A stretch of 64,000 nt of DNA from Roseomonas populi (GCF_024594815.1 NZ_JANJOU010000031.1:1-64000), one strand, 5' to 3'. Counted from the stretch's first letter, positions 1 to 9,453 are shown. The notes: generated by a model from the sequence alone, not told the origin. Made by a program: numbers and translations.

Positions 1-88
<88 letters not shown>

Positions 89-107
89 ACATCCCGTCAG
101 CGAAGGA

Positions 108-686
108 TCAGCCCTTCCCCGCCACGACCACCATGGCGGGCTTCAGCAGGCGCCCGTTGATCGTCCAGGCCGGCGTCCAGGCCGTGATGACGGTTCCGGG
201 TTCCACGCCCGGGGGGGCGGGCTGCTCGGCCATGGCCTGGTGCAGCTCCGGGTCGAAGGGCTTGCCGGAGGGGTTCTCGGACTTCACCCCGTGGCGCTCC
301 AGCATGGCGAGGAAGGCGCGCTCCACGCCCTCGAAGCCGCCGCGCAGCTTGGCAATGGGGGAATCCTCGCCTTCCGCCACGGGGGGCAGGGCGTCCAGGC
401 CGCGGCGCAAGTTCTCGGCGGCGTCCGCCACGTCGCGCGCGAACTTCGTCACGGCGTAGTTGCGGGCGTCCTCCAGCTCGCGCTTGTGGCGGTTGCGGAG
501 GTTCTGCATCTCGGCCTCGGCGCGCAGCCACTTGTCGCGCATGGCCGAGAGCTCCGCCGCGGGGTCGGGGGTCTCGACGCTGGAGGTTCCGGGGGTTGCG
601 CCGGGGTCAGGCGCATCCTGGGCGGCGCCATTGGGCTGGGCGCCCGGCTGGGCATCGACTTCGGAAGGATTCTGCGGATCGCTCAT
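108..686 (-). CDS. grpE: Nucleotide exchange factor GrpE
   Basis: 192-residue GrpE, the exchange factor that releases ADP from the DnaK (Hsp70) chaperone in the cytoplasm. An acidic, disordered N-terminus of about 45 residues is followed by the long helix (LRAEAEMQNLRNRHKRE) and the C-terminal beta domain with HPELHQAM-like and GTVI..W..GY-like signatures (here FDPELHQAM and NGRLLKPAMVVVAGKG). I chose the ATG at 686 because the protein then starts MSDPQNPSE; the frame stays open upstream to 827 but that stretch is Cys/Arg-rich and unlike any GrpE. The gene ends about 20 bases from the poly-C tract, so its downstream neighbour (often dnaK) cannot be seen. Confidence 0.95.
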   Translation of the reverse strand: MSDPQNPSEVDAQPGAQPNGAAQDAPDPGATPGTSSVETPDPAAELSAMRDKWLRAEAEMQNLRNRHKRELEDARNYAVTKFARDVADAAENLRRGLDALPPVAEGEDSPIAKLRGGFEGVERAFLAMLERHGVKSENPSGKPFDPELHQAMAEQPAPPGVEPGTVITAWTPAWTINGRLLKPAMVVVAGKG

Positions 687-815
687 CGTATGGTCTGGTC
701 TTTCCTGGCCCGCGGCGGGGCTCTTTCTCGGCGCTTCACCTAGGGTCCGGGGGGCGCCGGGGCAAGCATCGCAGGGCTGCCGGCAGCACAGGGCATGTTG
801 CGTCGCACAAGATCG

Positions 816-838
816 ATGACATACCATCTATTGGTCAT
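816..838. promoter_or_regulatory. Possible operator at the marR start
   Basis: Two interleaved imperfect dyads lie here: ATGAC(N13)GTCAT at 816-838 and ACCA(N5)TGGT at 823-835. They cover the start codon region of the MarR gene. MarR proteins commonly bind such short dyads over their own promoter, so autoregulation is an inference; the motif is too short to be conclusive. Confidence 0.3.
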
Positions 839-1286
839 GCAAACGTCGCAACGGGCGGCCTTGCCCACCCTGATCGCCACCACGGCGCGCCACTGGCGGC
901 GGGCCGTTGACCGCCGCCTTCAACCCTTCGGCCTTTCCGAGGCCACCTGGCTACCCCTGATCCGTCTGGCCCGCGCGCCGGCGCCGATGCGGCAGAAGGA
1001 CTTGGCCCTCTCCCTCTCGCTGGACGGCTCCTCCGTCGTGCGGCTGCTGGATTCGCTGGAGGCGGGCGGCTGGGTGGAGCGGCGCGGCGAGGGCACGGAC
1101 CGGCGTGCCAAGGCGATCGTGCTGACGGAGGCCGGGCGGACCCTGGCGGCGCGGGTGGAGGAGGTCTCCTCCGCGATGCGGGACGAGGCCATGGCGGGGC
1201 TCGCCGAAGGGGAGATCGCGATGGCGCACCACGTCCTCTCGCACATCATGGCGCGTCTGGCGGACCCGGAGGGGCAGGCGGCATGA
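837..1286 (+). CDS. MarR-family transcriptional regulator
   Basis: 149-residue winged-helix regulator. Residues about 45-110 carry the MarR fold: helix-turn-helix (MRQKDLALSLSLDGSSVVRLLDSLEAGGWVER) then the wing with the family signature DRRAKAIVLTEAG. ATG 837 was chosen over upstream in-frame codons (795, 816) because the protein then begins at the first MarR helix. Its end overlaps the exporter gene by 4 bases (ATGA), so the two are translationally coupled. Regulators in this position usually repress a neighbouring efflux pump until a small phenolic or drug ligand binds; the ligand cannot be told from sequence. Confidence 0.85.
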   Translation: MQTSQRAALPTLIATTARHWRRAVDRRLQPFGLSEATWLPLIRLARAPAPMRQKDLALSLSLDGSSVVRLLDSLEAGGWVERRGEGTDRRAKAIVLTEAGRTLAARVEEVSSAMRDEAMAGLAEGEIAMAHHVLSHIMARLADPEGQAA

Positions 1287-2479
1287 GCGACGCGCCCTCT
1301 CCCCGGCCCCAGGTCCCGCTCTGGCTGCTGGCGCTCGTCACCTTCAGCGGCACGGTGGCGATGTACGTCTTCGTGCCCGCGCTGACGGATGCCAGCGCGG
1401 CGCTGGGGGCCAGCCAGGGCGTGCTGCAGCTCACCATCAGCCTCTACGTGCTGGGCCTCGCGCTCGGGCAGCCGATCTACGGGCCGCTGGCGGATCGCTT
1501 CGGGCGGCGCCCGGTGCTGATGGCCGGCCTCACCCTCTACACCCTGGCCGGCTTCGCCGCGCTGCTGGCCCCGAACGCGGAGACGCTGGTGGTCGCGCGG
1601 CTGTTCCAGGCGCTGGGCGGCTGCTCCGGCGTGGTGCTGGGCCGCGCCATCGTGCGCGACACCGCCGGCGCGAAGGAGGCGGCGCAGCGCCTGGCCCTGC
1701 TGAACCTCATGGTCACGGTCGGCCCGGGGCTGGCGCCGCTGCTGGGCAGCGCCGCGGTGGCCACGGCCGGCTGGCGCGCCGCGCTGCTGCTGATGTGCCT
1801 GCTGGGCGTGGCGAACCTGTTCTTCACCTGGCGGATGCTGCCGGAAACCGGCCAGCCCGCCGCCATCCCGACCTCGACCCTGGTGCGGGACTACCTGCGC
1901 CTCGCCTCCTCGCCGGTCTTCCTGGGCTATGCGGTCTGCGGGGGCTGCGTGACGACGGCGGGCTACGCCTTCTTCAGCGCCGCCCCCTTCATCTTCCACG
2001 AGCTGGGCCGGCCGGCGCATGAGGCGGGCATTGCCCTCAGCATCCTCGTCGTCGGCATCTCCATCGGCAACTGGCTGGCCAGCCGGCTGATGCGGCGCGG
2101 CGCGCTGGACCGCGTGCTGGCCCGCGCCAGCCTCGTCGGGGCGGCCGCCTCGCTCACCCTGCTCGTCGTCGTGCTGACGGGGCATCTGAACGTGGTCTCG
2201 GCGATGGTGCCGATGTTCGTCTTCACCCTCTCCGTCGGTGTCGCCGGCCCGGCGGCGCTGACGCAGGGCATCAGCCTCAACCCGCGCGTCACGGGCTCCG
2301 CCTCCGGCCTCTACGGCTTCATCCAGATGGCGGTCGGCTCGCTCTGCTCCGCCCTGGCCGGGCTGGGATCGGACCCGGCCCTTGCCGCGGCGATCGTGCT
2401 GACGGGGGCCGGGATCGTCGGGCAGATCGCCTTCCGCACGGCCCTTCGCGGCAAGAAGGGGATGATAGCGGCCGAGTAG
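1283..2479 (+). CDS. Bcr/CflA-family multidrug MFS exporter
   Basis: 398-residue inner-membrane protein with about 12 hydrophobic segments. MFS motif A (GPLADRFGRRPV) is at residues 67-78, and the segment LVVARLFQALGGCSGVVLGRAIVRD is typical of the drug:H+ antiporter Bcr/CflA subfamily. It probably expels drugs or other small molecules using the proton gradient. Coupled by ATGA to the MarR regulator, which gives the classic regulator-pump pair. It converges on the PhnW-like gene with 36 bases between the stops. Confidence 0.85.
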   Translation: MSDAPSPRPQVPLWLLALVTFSGTVAMYVFVPALTDASAALGASQGVLQLTISLYVLGLALGQPIYGPLADRFGRRPVLMAGLTLYTLAGFAALLAPNAETLVVARLFQALGGCSGVVLGRAIVRDTAGAKEAAQRLALLNLMVTVGPGLAPLLGSAAVATAGWRAALLLMCLLGVANLFFTWRMLPETGQPAAIPTSTLVRDYLRLASSPVFLGYAVCGGCVTTAGYAFFSAAPFIFHELGRPAHEAGIALSILVVGISIGNWLASRLMRRGALDRVLARASLVGAAASLTLLVVVLTGHLNVVSAMVPMFVFTLSVGVAGPAALTQGISLNPRVTGSASGLYGFIQMAVGSLCSALAGLGSDPALAAAIVLTGAGIVGQIAFRTALRGKKGMIAAE

Positions 2480-2515
2480 GGGGGCGGCGCCGGAAGGTGC
2501 GGGCAGCCCGCGCCC

Positions 2516-3628
2516 TCAGGCCGCCTGCCGCTGCACCCCCATCTCGCCCAGCGCCCCTTCCATCGCCTCCACAGCGCGCCGCATGTCGTCCGGCGTCACC
2601 GCGCCGATGCAGCCGATGCGGATGCTGGGGGTGGGCGTGTTGTAGAAGTTGCTGATGAGCACGCCGCGCCGCTTCAGCGCGTCCACGAAGCCCTGCAGGG
2701 TGAAGCCCGGCGCGTCGGGCTGGTGCAGGGTCAGGATGATCGGGCCCTGGTGCTCGGCGTCCAGGTAGGGGCGCAGGCCCAGCCGCTCCGCGCCCGCGCG
2801 CAGCACGCGCATGTTCTCGGTGTAGCGGGCCAGCCGCGCCTCGCGCCCGCCCTCGGCCTCGTAGAGGTCCAGCGCGACGCCGAAGGCGTGCAGCGCCTGC
2901 ACGGCGGGGGTGAAGCGGAAGGAGCCCCAGCCCGCCGTCTCCGCGGTGCGGAGCACGTCGCCCAGGTCGAAGCACCAGGATCCCGCCAGCCCCGCCCGCT
3001 CCCGCGCGCGCTCCATCGGGCAGACGGCGAAGCCGATGCCGGGCATCCCCTCCAGGCACTTGTTGGAGGTGAAGAGCACGGCGTCGCATTCCGGCTGGGC
3101 GGAGAGGTCGAAGGGCAGCACGCCGAAGGCGGAGACGGCGTCCACGATCATGCGCCGCCCCAGGGCGCGCGCCGCCTCGCCCACCGGGCGAGGGTCGTTG
3201 ATCACGCCGCTGCCCGTCTCGGAATAGACGAGGGAGACGTGAGAGATCTCCGGGTCCGCCTCCAGCGCGGCGGCCACCTCATCGGCCCGCACGCCGCGCG
3301 TGTCCGGCACCTCCAGCACCACGGGCACCCGCCCCGCCTCCCGCGCCAGGCGGATCATGCGGTCGGCATAGGTGCCGTTGCGGGGGATCAGCACCTTGCC
3401 CGCGGGGGGCACGAAGGTGCGGATCGCGGCCTCCACCAGGAAATGCCCGGCGCCCTGGATGGGCAGGGTGGCGTGGACGCCCTCCTTCCCGCCCGCGAGG
3501 TCGCGCACCCGCTCCCGGATGCGCGCGTATTCCTGGCGGAAGTCCATGTCCCAGGGCGCGATGTCCACGGCCATGGCCGCCCGCGTCTCCGGGCGGGTCT
3601 GGACGGGGCCGGGGATGAGCAGGAGCAT
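2516..3628 (-). CDS. phnW: 2-aminoethylphosphonate--pyruvate transaminase-like
   Basis: 370-residue class V PLP aminotransferase. PhnW converts 2-aminoethylphosphonate and pyruvate to phosphonoacetaldehyde and alanine. Start LLLIPGPVQTRPE and the PLP-lysine segment FTSNKCLEGMPGIGF (Lys190) are close to PhnW; the PLP-binding Asp163 lies in VDAVSAFG. Length is that of PhnW (about 365-370). No phosphonatase (phnX) or phosphonate transporter lies next to it, so a related alanine-glyoxylate or serine-glyoxylate aminotransferase role remains possible. Alone on the minus strand with 63 bases before the transporter gene. Confidence 0.72.
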   Translation of the reverse strand: MLLLIPGPVQTRPETRAAMAVDIAPWDMDFRQEYARIRERVRDLAGGKEGVHATLPIQGAGHFLVEAAIRTFVPPAGKVLIPRNGTYADRMIRLAREAGRVPVVLEVPDTRGVRADEVAAALEADPEISHVSLVYSETGSGVINDPRPVGEAARALGRRMIVDAVSAFGVLPFDLSAQPECDAVLFTSNKCLEGMPGIGFAVCPMERARERAGLAGSWCFDLGDVLRTAETAGWGSFRFTPAVQALHAFGVALDLYEAEGGREARLARYTENMRVLRAGAERLGLRPYLDAEHQGPIILTLHQPDAPGFTLQGFVDALKRRGVLISNFYNTPTPSIRIGCIGAVTPDDMRRAVEAMEGALGEMGVQRQAA

Positions 3629-3691
3629 GGTTGAACCTTCGGGTCAGGGGCGCAGGAAACTGCACCCCTGGCCCGCAAGGGACAACCGGGC

Positions 3692-4924
3692 TCAGCAGCC
3701 GGTCTGCCGGGGAACCCTCTCCACCTCCAGCCCGAAGAGCGGGCGGAGGCGCGTGCCCAGCACGTTCCCGAAGAAGGCCGCGATCATCCACACCCAGCCG
3801 TGCAGGCTGCCGGAGGCGATGCCGGAGAAATACGCCCCGATGTTGCAGCCATAGGCCAGCCGCGCCCCGTAGCCGAGGACCAGCCCGCCCACCACCGCCG
3901 CCAGGGCGGAGCGCAGCGGGACGTGGAGCTTCGGCGCGTAGCGCCCGGCCAGGGCCGCCGCCAGCAGCGCGCCCACGATGATGCCGAAATCCATCACGGA
4001 GGTGACGTCGGCCAGCACGCTGCCCTCCAACGCCGCCTTCTGCGCGGGGGCGGACCAGAAGGGCCAGGAGGCCGCGTCGATCCCCAGAGCCATTGCCGCC
4101 TTGGAGCCCCAGAGCGCGAAGGCCGAAGTGATGCCCCAGGGCCGGCCGGAGAGCGCGAGCGTCACGAAGTTCAGCAGCGCCAGCCCCACGGCGCCCGCCA
4201 GCACCGGCCAGGGCCCGCGCAGGAAGCGCCCCAGTCCGTGCCGCACGGGCGGGCCGGCATGCACCAGCCGGCCGTGCCGCCGCCGCTCCAGCACCACCGT
4301 GATGCCGGCGATCGCTGCGAAGACCGCCAAGTTGGCCGCGAGCGCCGCCCAGGGCCCCCAGAGCGCGACGAGGGAGATCGGCGGCAGGGAGGGCAGCGCG
4401 GCCCACCAGTGCAGGTGCGCCGCCCCGAAGGTGGAGCCGACGATGAAGGCGGCCAGCGTCAGCACCATCCGCACGGAGCCGCCGCCGGCCGTGTAGAGCG
4501 TTCCGGAGGCGCAGCCCCCGCCCAGCTGCATGCCGATGCCGAAGAGGAAGGCCCCGAAGACCACGGAGACCCCCACGGGCGAGACCAGCCCCCGCACGGG
4601 TTCCCCGAAGAGCGTGCCCTGCGCGAGCACGGGGAAGAACAGCAGCGCGGCGAGCGCGAGCATCAGCATCTGCGCCCGCAGCCCCTCGCCTCGCCGGTCC
4701 GCGATGAAGACCCGCCAGGCCGAGGTGAAGCCGAAGGAGGCGTGGTAGAGCACCATGCCCAGCGCCGCGCCCAGCAGATACAGCGCGGCCTGCCGCCCGC
4801 TGACGGCCTGGGACAGCCAGGCCATGCCGACCACCAGCAGCGCGGCCGCGGCCAGCGCCGCCATCGCCTGCACGCCCGGCGGGCGCGGCAGGGATGGTGA
4901 ATCGGTGATGGTGGTGGCGGACAT
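3692..4924 (-). CDS. YeeE/YedE (TsuA-like) sulfur-compound transporter
   Basis: 410-residue polytopic membrane protein with two homologous halves, as in the YeeE/YedE family, which includes the thiosulfate importer TsuA. Conserved cysteines sit in the expected signatures: Cys138 in QLGGGCASGTLY and Cys360 in RLAYGCNIGAYFSGI. ATG 4924 gives MSATTITDS; the upstream extension to 5005 is Gly/Pro-rich and unlikely. No SirA/TusA-like partner lies beside it. Substrate (thiosulfate or another sulfur species) is inferred from the family. Confidence 0.85.
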   Translation of the reverse strand: MSATTITDSPSLPRPPGVQAMAALAAAALLVVGMAWLSQAVSGRQAALYLLGAALGMVLYHASFGFTSAWRVFIADRRGEGLRAQMLMLALAALLFFPVLAQGTLFGEPVRGLVSPVGVSVVFGAFLFGIGMQLGGGCASGTLYTAGGGSVRMVLTLAAFIVGSTFGAAHLHWWAALPSLPPISLVALWGPWAALAANLAVFAAIAGITVVLERRRHGRLVHAGPPVRHGLGRFLRGPWPVLAGAVGLALLNFVTLALSGRPWGITSAFALWGSKAAMALGIDAASWPFWSAPAQKAALEGSVLADVTSVMDFGIIVGALLAAALAGRYAPKLHVPLRSALAAVVGGLVLGYGARLAYGCNIGAYFSGIASGSLHGWVWMIAAFFGNVLGTRLRPLFGLEVERVPRQTGC

Positions 4925-5030
4925 CGGGCGTGCTCCAGCGCAGAACGGCCCCCCGATATAGGCCCCGCCTCCATTCAACGGCATGTCCTTCGTTAATGCC
5001 TGCAATTCACAGCACGGCGGCGTGCTTACG

Positions 5031-5651
5031 TCAGGCCGTCAGCGCCCCGCGCAGCTCCCGCACCAGCTTGCGGCGGATCGCCTCGGCGAAGGCGGCATAG
5101 TCCGCGCACTCCATCACGAAGGCCCCGGGGCCGCCGATCACCTCCGCCGCGTAGTGGGCGGGCAGGTCCGGTTCCTCGTTCACCACGGCAAGGCCGTTGA
5201 TCGTCACCCCCGCCCCCACCGCCAAGTCGCGCACGGGGGCGGAGGGAATGCCCGCATTTCCCGCCCCGTCGCCGGAGACGTCCACCACCTGCCGGGAGGC
5301 CTGCCCAGGGAATTCCCCCAGCAGCCGCAGGGCCGCCGTCAGCCCCTCCCCCAGCGCCGTCGCGCCGGCAGCCACCAGGCGGGGGGCGGAATCCACCGCA
5401 TCGGCCAGGGCGGCCGCGCTCTCCTCCCCCTCCACCACGCTCCAGGGCACGGCGACATCCTGCGCCCCCGGCCCGGACCACAGGATCGCCGCCACCGCCG
5501 CCGCCCCGCGCGGCCCGCCCGTGGCGGCCGCCAGCACCTCCGGATCCCGGAAGGCCGCGGCCAGCCCGCCCATCATCAATCCGAACTCGCCGTGATCGAC
5601 CGAGGAGGAGGCGTCCACCGCCAGGCACAGTGCGATGTCCACGTCCCGCAT
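5031..5651 (-). CDS. DUF1194 VWA-like domain protein
   Basis: 206 residues. The von Willebrand A-type metal site is visible: D13-x-S15-x-S17 (AVDASSSVD), a Thr in GATALGEGL and DVSGDGAGN. These match the DUF1194 family found in alphaproteobacteria, usually with an N-terminal secretion signal; here no clear signal is visible from this start. Function unknown; VWA proteins bind protein partners through a Mg2+ site. Divergent from exoD, sharing a roughly 190-base upstream region. Confidence 0.75.
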   Translation of the reverse strand: MRDVDIALCLAVDASSSVDHGEFGLMMGGLAAAFRDPEVLAAATGGPRGAAAVAAILWSGPGAQDVAVPWSVVEGEESAAALADAVDSAPRLVAAGATALGEGLTAALRLLGEFPGQASRQVVDVSGDGAGNAGIPSAPVRDLAVGAGVTINGLAVVNEEPDLPAHYAAEVIGGPGAFVMECADYAAFAEAIRRKLVRELRGALTA

Positions 5652-5838
5652 ACCCGGGCAGTTGGGCCTGGCCGGCGCGCCGGGAAAGAAGCTGGGCCGG
5701 GATTCTACGCCTCCTCCCGGTTTTCACCTTGAGTTCTCCTTGGGACGGGCGCCCGCTGCACTAGATTGTGAGGCCTTGGGACCAGGGACCGGCGCGAAGC
5801 CCCCTCCAACGCCCGCCGAGGGGAGCAGGACGCAACCG

Positions 5839-6486
5839 ATGGACGGCACCACCACGATCCCCCTGCCCGTGTCCGGCGGAACCCCGCACGAGGACACCGC
5901 CCCCATCTCCCGCATCGTGGCCGAGGTGGCTGCCACCTTTCCGGGGGAGCGCATCACCCTCGGCGAAATGGCCGAGGCTTTCGGGGACCGCGCCTTCGGC
6001 CTGCTGATCCTCCTGCTTCTGCTCCCCTCTCTCCTGCCTGGCATGGCCAGCGTCTTCGGCCTGCCGATGCTGCTGCTGGGGGCGCAGATGGGCCTGGGGC
6101 GCCGCGTGCCGCGCCTGCCCGCCTTCATGGCCCGCCGCTCCATCAAACGGACCGACCTGCTGCGGCTGGCCGGTGCCTCCTCCAAGTGGCTCCGGAAGCT
6201 GGAGCGGCATGTCCGCCCGCGCCCCGGCCCCTTCACCACGCCCTTCGGCGACCGGCTCTTCGGCTGGCTGACCGTCTATGTCGCGATCATGCTCATCCTG
6301 CCCGGGCCGGGCACCAACGGGCCGCCCGCCTTCGGCAACATCGTCATGGCGCTCGGCCTCGTGGAGCACGACAGCCGCACCATGGGCTGGGGCATCGCGC
6401 TGACGGTGGCGGGTTGCGTCTTCGCCACCGTCGTCCTCGGCCTGCTGTGCTGGCTGGGGATGGAAGCCCTCAACTTCGTCTTCTAG
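5839..6486 (+). CDS. Exopolysaccharide synthesis ExoD-family membrane protein
   Basis: 215 residues with the ExoD layout: a cytoplasmic N-terminus (ISRIVAEVAATFPGERITLGEMAEAFGDRAFGLLILLLLLPSLLPG is split over the first helix), then paired hydrophobic segments ending in a Trp-rich helix. ExoD was first described in Sinorhizobium exopolysaccharide synthesis, but its biochemical role is unclear. ATG 5839 has GGGAGCAGGA upstream; the frame runs open to 5635 but without family character. Its stop overlaps the convergent DUF3016 gene (shared CTAG at 6483-6486). Confidence 0.8.
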   Translation: MDGTTTIPLPVSGGTPHEDTAPISRIVAEVAATFPGERITLGEMAEAFGDRAFGLLILLLLLPSLLPGMASVFGLPMLLLGAQMGLGRRVPRLPAFMARRSIKRTDLLRLAGASSKWLRKLERHVRPRPGPFTTPFGDRLFGWLTVYVAIMLILPGPGTNGPPAFGNIVMALGLVEHDSRTMGWGIALTVAGCVFATVVLGLLCWLGMEALNFVF

Positions 6487-6983
6487 CCGGCCCGGAATCG
6501 CTGCTGGAACCAGTCGTCCAGCATCGCCTTCTCCGAGAAGAGCCGGTCGCCGGACTGGATCCGGCCCGGCCGCATGTCGAAGGCCGGGTCGCTCACCAGT
6601 TCCTCCCCGCTACGGATCGTGCGGTCCCCCTCGTGGAGGCGGTAGCGCAGCTTGATGCGGGGCCAGGTGGCGCCGGTCACCACGCGCAGGTCGGGGTTCT
6701 GGATGCGCCAGGGCTCGATCTGCCCGGTGAGGTCCACATCCGTCACCTCCACGTCCAGCGTCTGGCCCGCCGGCAGGCCGCCCTGCGCCAGCCGCCCGAT
6801 ATGCACCGCCAGTTCGCGCAGCGCCGGGGCATTGGCGTCCACGGAGCGCCGGCCATTCAGGCTGGCATCGGTGAAGCGCTCCGGCGCCACGAAGCTCACC
6901 CGCGCCTCCCCGGCCAGCGCATACGGAGAACCCGCGAGCAGCACGGCGAGTCCCGCGCCGGCAAGAATGGCCGTGAACCGCAT
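6483..6983 (-). CDS. Secreted DUF3016 protein
   Basis: 166 residues with an N-terminal signal peptide (MRFTAILAGAGLAVLLAGSP, cleaved near ALAGEA). The mature part VSFVAPERFTDA..., PLRELAVHIGRLA-like and FDMRPG....LFSEKAMLDDWF segments match DUF3016, a periplasmic family of unknown function. ATG 6983 is the start that exposes the signal peptide; the frame upstream overlaps the riboswitch region and is non-coding. The gene converges on exoD with overlapping stops. Confidence 0.8.
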   Translation of the reverse strand: MRFTAILAGAGLAVLLAGSPYALAGEARVSFVAPERFTDASLNGRRSVDANAPALRELAVHIGRLAQGGLPAGQTLDVEVTDVDLTGQIEPWRIQNPDLRVVTGATWPRIKLRYRLHEGDRTIRSGEELVSDPAFDMRPGRIQSGDRLFSEKAMLDDWFQQRFRAG

Positions 6984-7114
6984 GCCGTCCTCCTCCGCTA
7001 TCGCGTCCGGCACCCCCGGGAAGGAGGGGGCGTGGCGCCGGAAGCACAACGCCCGCGGCATCGCGCCGGGCGCCGCGCTGCCCCCTCCCCCCCGGGTCAC
7101 GCCTGCGTTACAGG

Positions 7115-7330
7115 CCCGGGATGCGCCGGTGGCCCGCAAGGGCTGAAACGGGAATGCGCGACGTGTCGAGAGACACCCATCCGCAGCTGCCCTCGCAACT
7201 GTAGGCGGCCGATCCGCCCCCTGGATGCCATTGCGGCGCCCCTGCCATCTGGGGGCCGCGAGAAGGCGGGGGACGGGGCCGCGAGCCAGGAGACCGGCCG
7301 GCGCAGAGCTGTCTCGCGCGTGCCGGGCGA
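7115..7330 (+). promoter_or_regulatory. Cobalamin (AdoCbl) riboswitch
   Basis: Upstream of btuB the sequence shows the conserved blocks of an alphaproteobacterial B12 riboswitch in order: CCGGTGGCCCGCAAGGGC then TGAAACGGGAATGCG (7126-7165), CCGCAGCTGCCCTCGCAACTG near 7182-7203, and the diagnostic GAGCCAGGAGACCGGCC at 7283-7299. When adenosylcobalamin binds, this class shuts down expression of the B12 importer downstream. Boundaries are approximate; the expression platform lies between about 7300 and the btuB start at 7468. Confidence 0.9.
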
Positions 7331-7467
7331 GGTGCACCGGCGCAACGGACCTTTGGACAGGGGGCAACGACGCCCCTTCCGCAGGCGAGAACCGCGTCCA
7401 CCCGTCGCGTGGCCCTCAACCGGCGCCGCGCGGCAGACCGTGACCGCTCGGCTGGAAGTCTTTCCCG

Positions 7468-9444
7468 ATGCGACGCCTCCTTCTCCTCTCCTTCACCGCG
7501 CTCGGCACCACCGCCGCGATCGCCCAGACCAATCCCGGCACCCCGCCGATCAACCAGCCCAGCGCCGCGGTCGCCGAGACCGTGGTCACCGCCACCCGCG
7601 TGCCGACGCCGATCGAGCGGGTGCCGGGCGGCGTGACCGTGATCGACCGCCAGACCATCGAGGAGCGCGGCTACCAGACGCTCGCCGAGGCGCTGGTGAG
7701 CGTGCCCGGCCTCTCCCTCATCCAGTCCGGCGGCATCGGCCAGCCGGCCTCCGCCTTCATCCGCGGCACCGCATCGCGCCATGCCCTGGTGCTGCTGGAC
7801 GGCGTGCCGATCAACGACGCCTCCGAGCCCAACGGCGCCTTCAACTTCGGCAACGACCTGCTGGGGCTGGACGTGGAGCGGATCGAGGTGCTGCGCGGCC
7901 CCGCCTCCTCGCTCTACGGCTCGGGCGCCATCGGCGGCGTGGTGAACATCGTCACGCGCCGTGCCCCGAAGGACAAGGCGATCGAGGCCTTCGGCGAGAT
8001 CGCGGGCGGCAGCAACCGCACGCTGCGCGCCGGCGGCGGCGTGGCCGGCACGGTCGGGCAGTTCGACTACCTGCTCTCGCTCCGCAGCCTCTCGACCCGC
8101 GGCACGGATGCCACCCCCTCCCGCTTCACCTCCGACACGCGGGAGCGCGACGGCTTCCGCAGCGTCGGTGCTACCGCGCGCCTGGGCTGGACGCCGAGCG
8201 ACCGCTTCCGCCTGGAAGGCCTCGCCAACTGGCGGGAGAACCATGGCGGCCTGGACAACGTGCCGTTCGACGACCCGAACTACTCCTTCGAGGACCGCCG
8301 CTACACCGGCCAGATCCGCGCGGAGGGCAAGCCCTTCGAGGTCTGGACCACCGGCTTCCGCATCGCCCAGACCGTGGATCGCCGCCGCTACACCAACCTG
8401 GCGGACAGCCTCTCCGCCGCCACAACCAACGACCTGTTCCGCGGCCAGCGCACGGTGTTCGACTGGGGCAACCAGATCCGCACGCCGGATTACGGCATCC
8501 TGGACCAGGGGCAGCTCTCCTTCGGCATCACGCATGAGCGGGAGGCGGTGGACCAGGGCTCCGGCAGCGCCTTCTTCCGCACCACCACTAATGCCAGCGC
8601 CCTCAGCACCGCGGGCCATGCCGGCTACCAGATCCGGCTGTTCCAGCGCCTCGACCTCTCCGCCGGCTTCCGCCAGGATTCGGCCGAGGACTACGGTACG
8701 CACAGCACCTACCGCCTCGGCGCCGTGCTCGCGGTGCCGGAGATCAGCGCCCGGATCCGCGGGGCCTACGGCACAGCCTTCAAGGCGCCCTCGCTCTACC
8801 AGCGCTTCGGCGTGATCACCGGCTTCTTCCAGGGCAACCCGGACCTGCGCCCCGAACTCTCCGAGGGCTGGGAGGCCGGGATCGAGTTCGACATCCCCCT
8901 GGCCGCGCAGCGCGACTTCGCGACGGTGGGCGCCACCTACTTCGAGAACCGCATCCGCGACCTGATCAACTTCAACGCTGCCTTCACCACGCTGGAGAAC
9001 GTGGAGCGCGCCCGCATCAAGGGCGGCGAGTTCACCGCCACGCTCCGCCCCTTCCGCTGGCTGAACGTCTCCGCCGCCTACACCGTGACGGATGCGCGCG
9101 ACGTGGCGACCGGCGAGCGCCTGGCCCGCCGGCCGGAGCAGCAGCTCGCCCTCAACGCCGCCTTCCGGCCGCTGGACAACGTGACGATCGCGCCGGAGGC
9201 GGTGTTCTACGGCCGCTCGCTGGAGGGCGCCTTCGCCTCCTACCGGGACGACGGCACGAGCTACACCGTGGCGCGGGACAACAAGGTGGGGACGATCTTC
9301 AACCTCACCGCCAGCTGGCAGGTGATGGAGCCGATCACCCTCTTCGTGGAGGGCCGCAACCTGATGGATAGCAAGTTCGAGCCGGCCAACGGCTTCGTCA
9401 TCGCCGGACGCACGGTGCTGGCGGGCACGCGGTTCCGGTTCTGA
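7468..9444 (+). CDS. btuB: TonB-dependent vitamin B12 receptor BtuB
   Basis: 658-residue outer-membrane receptor. Signal peptide ends near AIAQ (residues 1-20); a TonB-box-like segment ETVVTATR lies at about 35-43; the plug domain follows (RVPGGVTVIDRQTIEERGYQ..., ASAFIRGTASRHALVLLDGVPIND, LRGPASSLYGSGAIGGVVNIVTRR), then the 22-strand barrel ending in aromatic FRF. Plug motifs and length fit BtuB, and the cobalamin riboswitch in front supports B12 or cobinamide uptake powered by TonB-ExbBD. No BtuFCD transporter genes are adjacent. Confidence 0.92.
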   Translation: MRRLLLLSFTALGTTAAIAQTNPGTPPINQPSAAVAETVVTATRVPTPIERVPGGVTVIDRQTIEERGYQTLAEALVSVPGLSLIQSGGIGQPASAFIRGTASRHALVLLDGVPINDASEPNGAFNFGNDLLGLDVERIEVLRGPASSLYGSGAIGGVVNIVTRRAPKDKAIEAFGEIAGGSNRTLRAGGGVAGTVGQFDYLLSLRSLSTRGTDATPSRFTSDTRERDGFRSVGATARLGWTPSDRFRLEGLANWRENHGGLDNVPFDDPNYSFEDRRYTGQIRAEGKPFEVWTTGFRIAQTVDRRRYTNLADSLSAATTNDLFRGQRTVFDWGNQIRTPDYGILDQGQLSFGITHEREAVDQGSGSAFFRTTTNASALSTAGHAGYQIRLFQRLDLSAGFRQDSAEDYGTHSTYRLGAVLAVPEISARIRGAYGTAFKAPSLYQRFGVITGFFQGNPDLRPELSEGWEAGIEFDIPLAAQRDFATVGATYFENRIRDLINFNAAFTTLENVERARIKGGEFTATLRPFRWLNVSAAYTVTDARDVATGERLARRPEQQLALNAAFRPLDNVTIAPEAVFYGRSLEGAFASYRDDGTSYTVARDNKVGTIFNLTASWQVMEPITLFVEGRNLMDSKFEPANGFVIAGRTVLAGTRFRF

Positions 9445-9453
9445 GCCGGGCCC

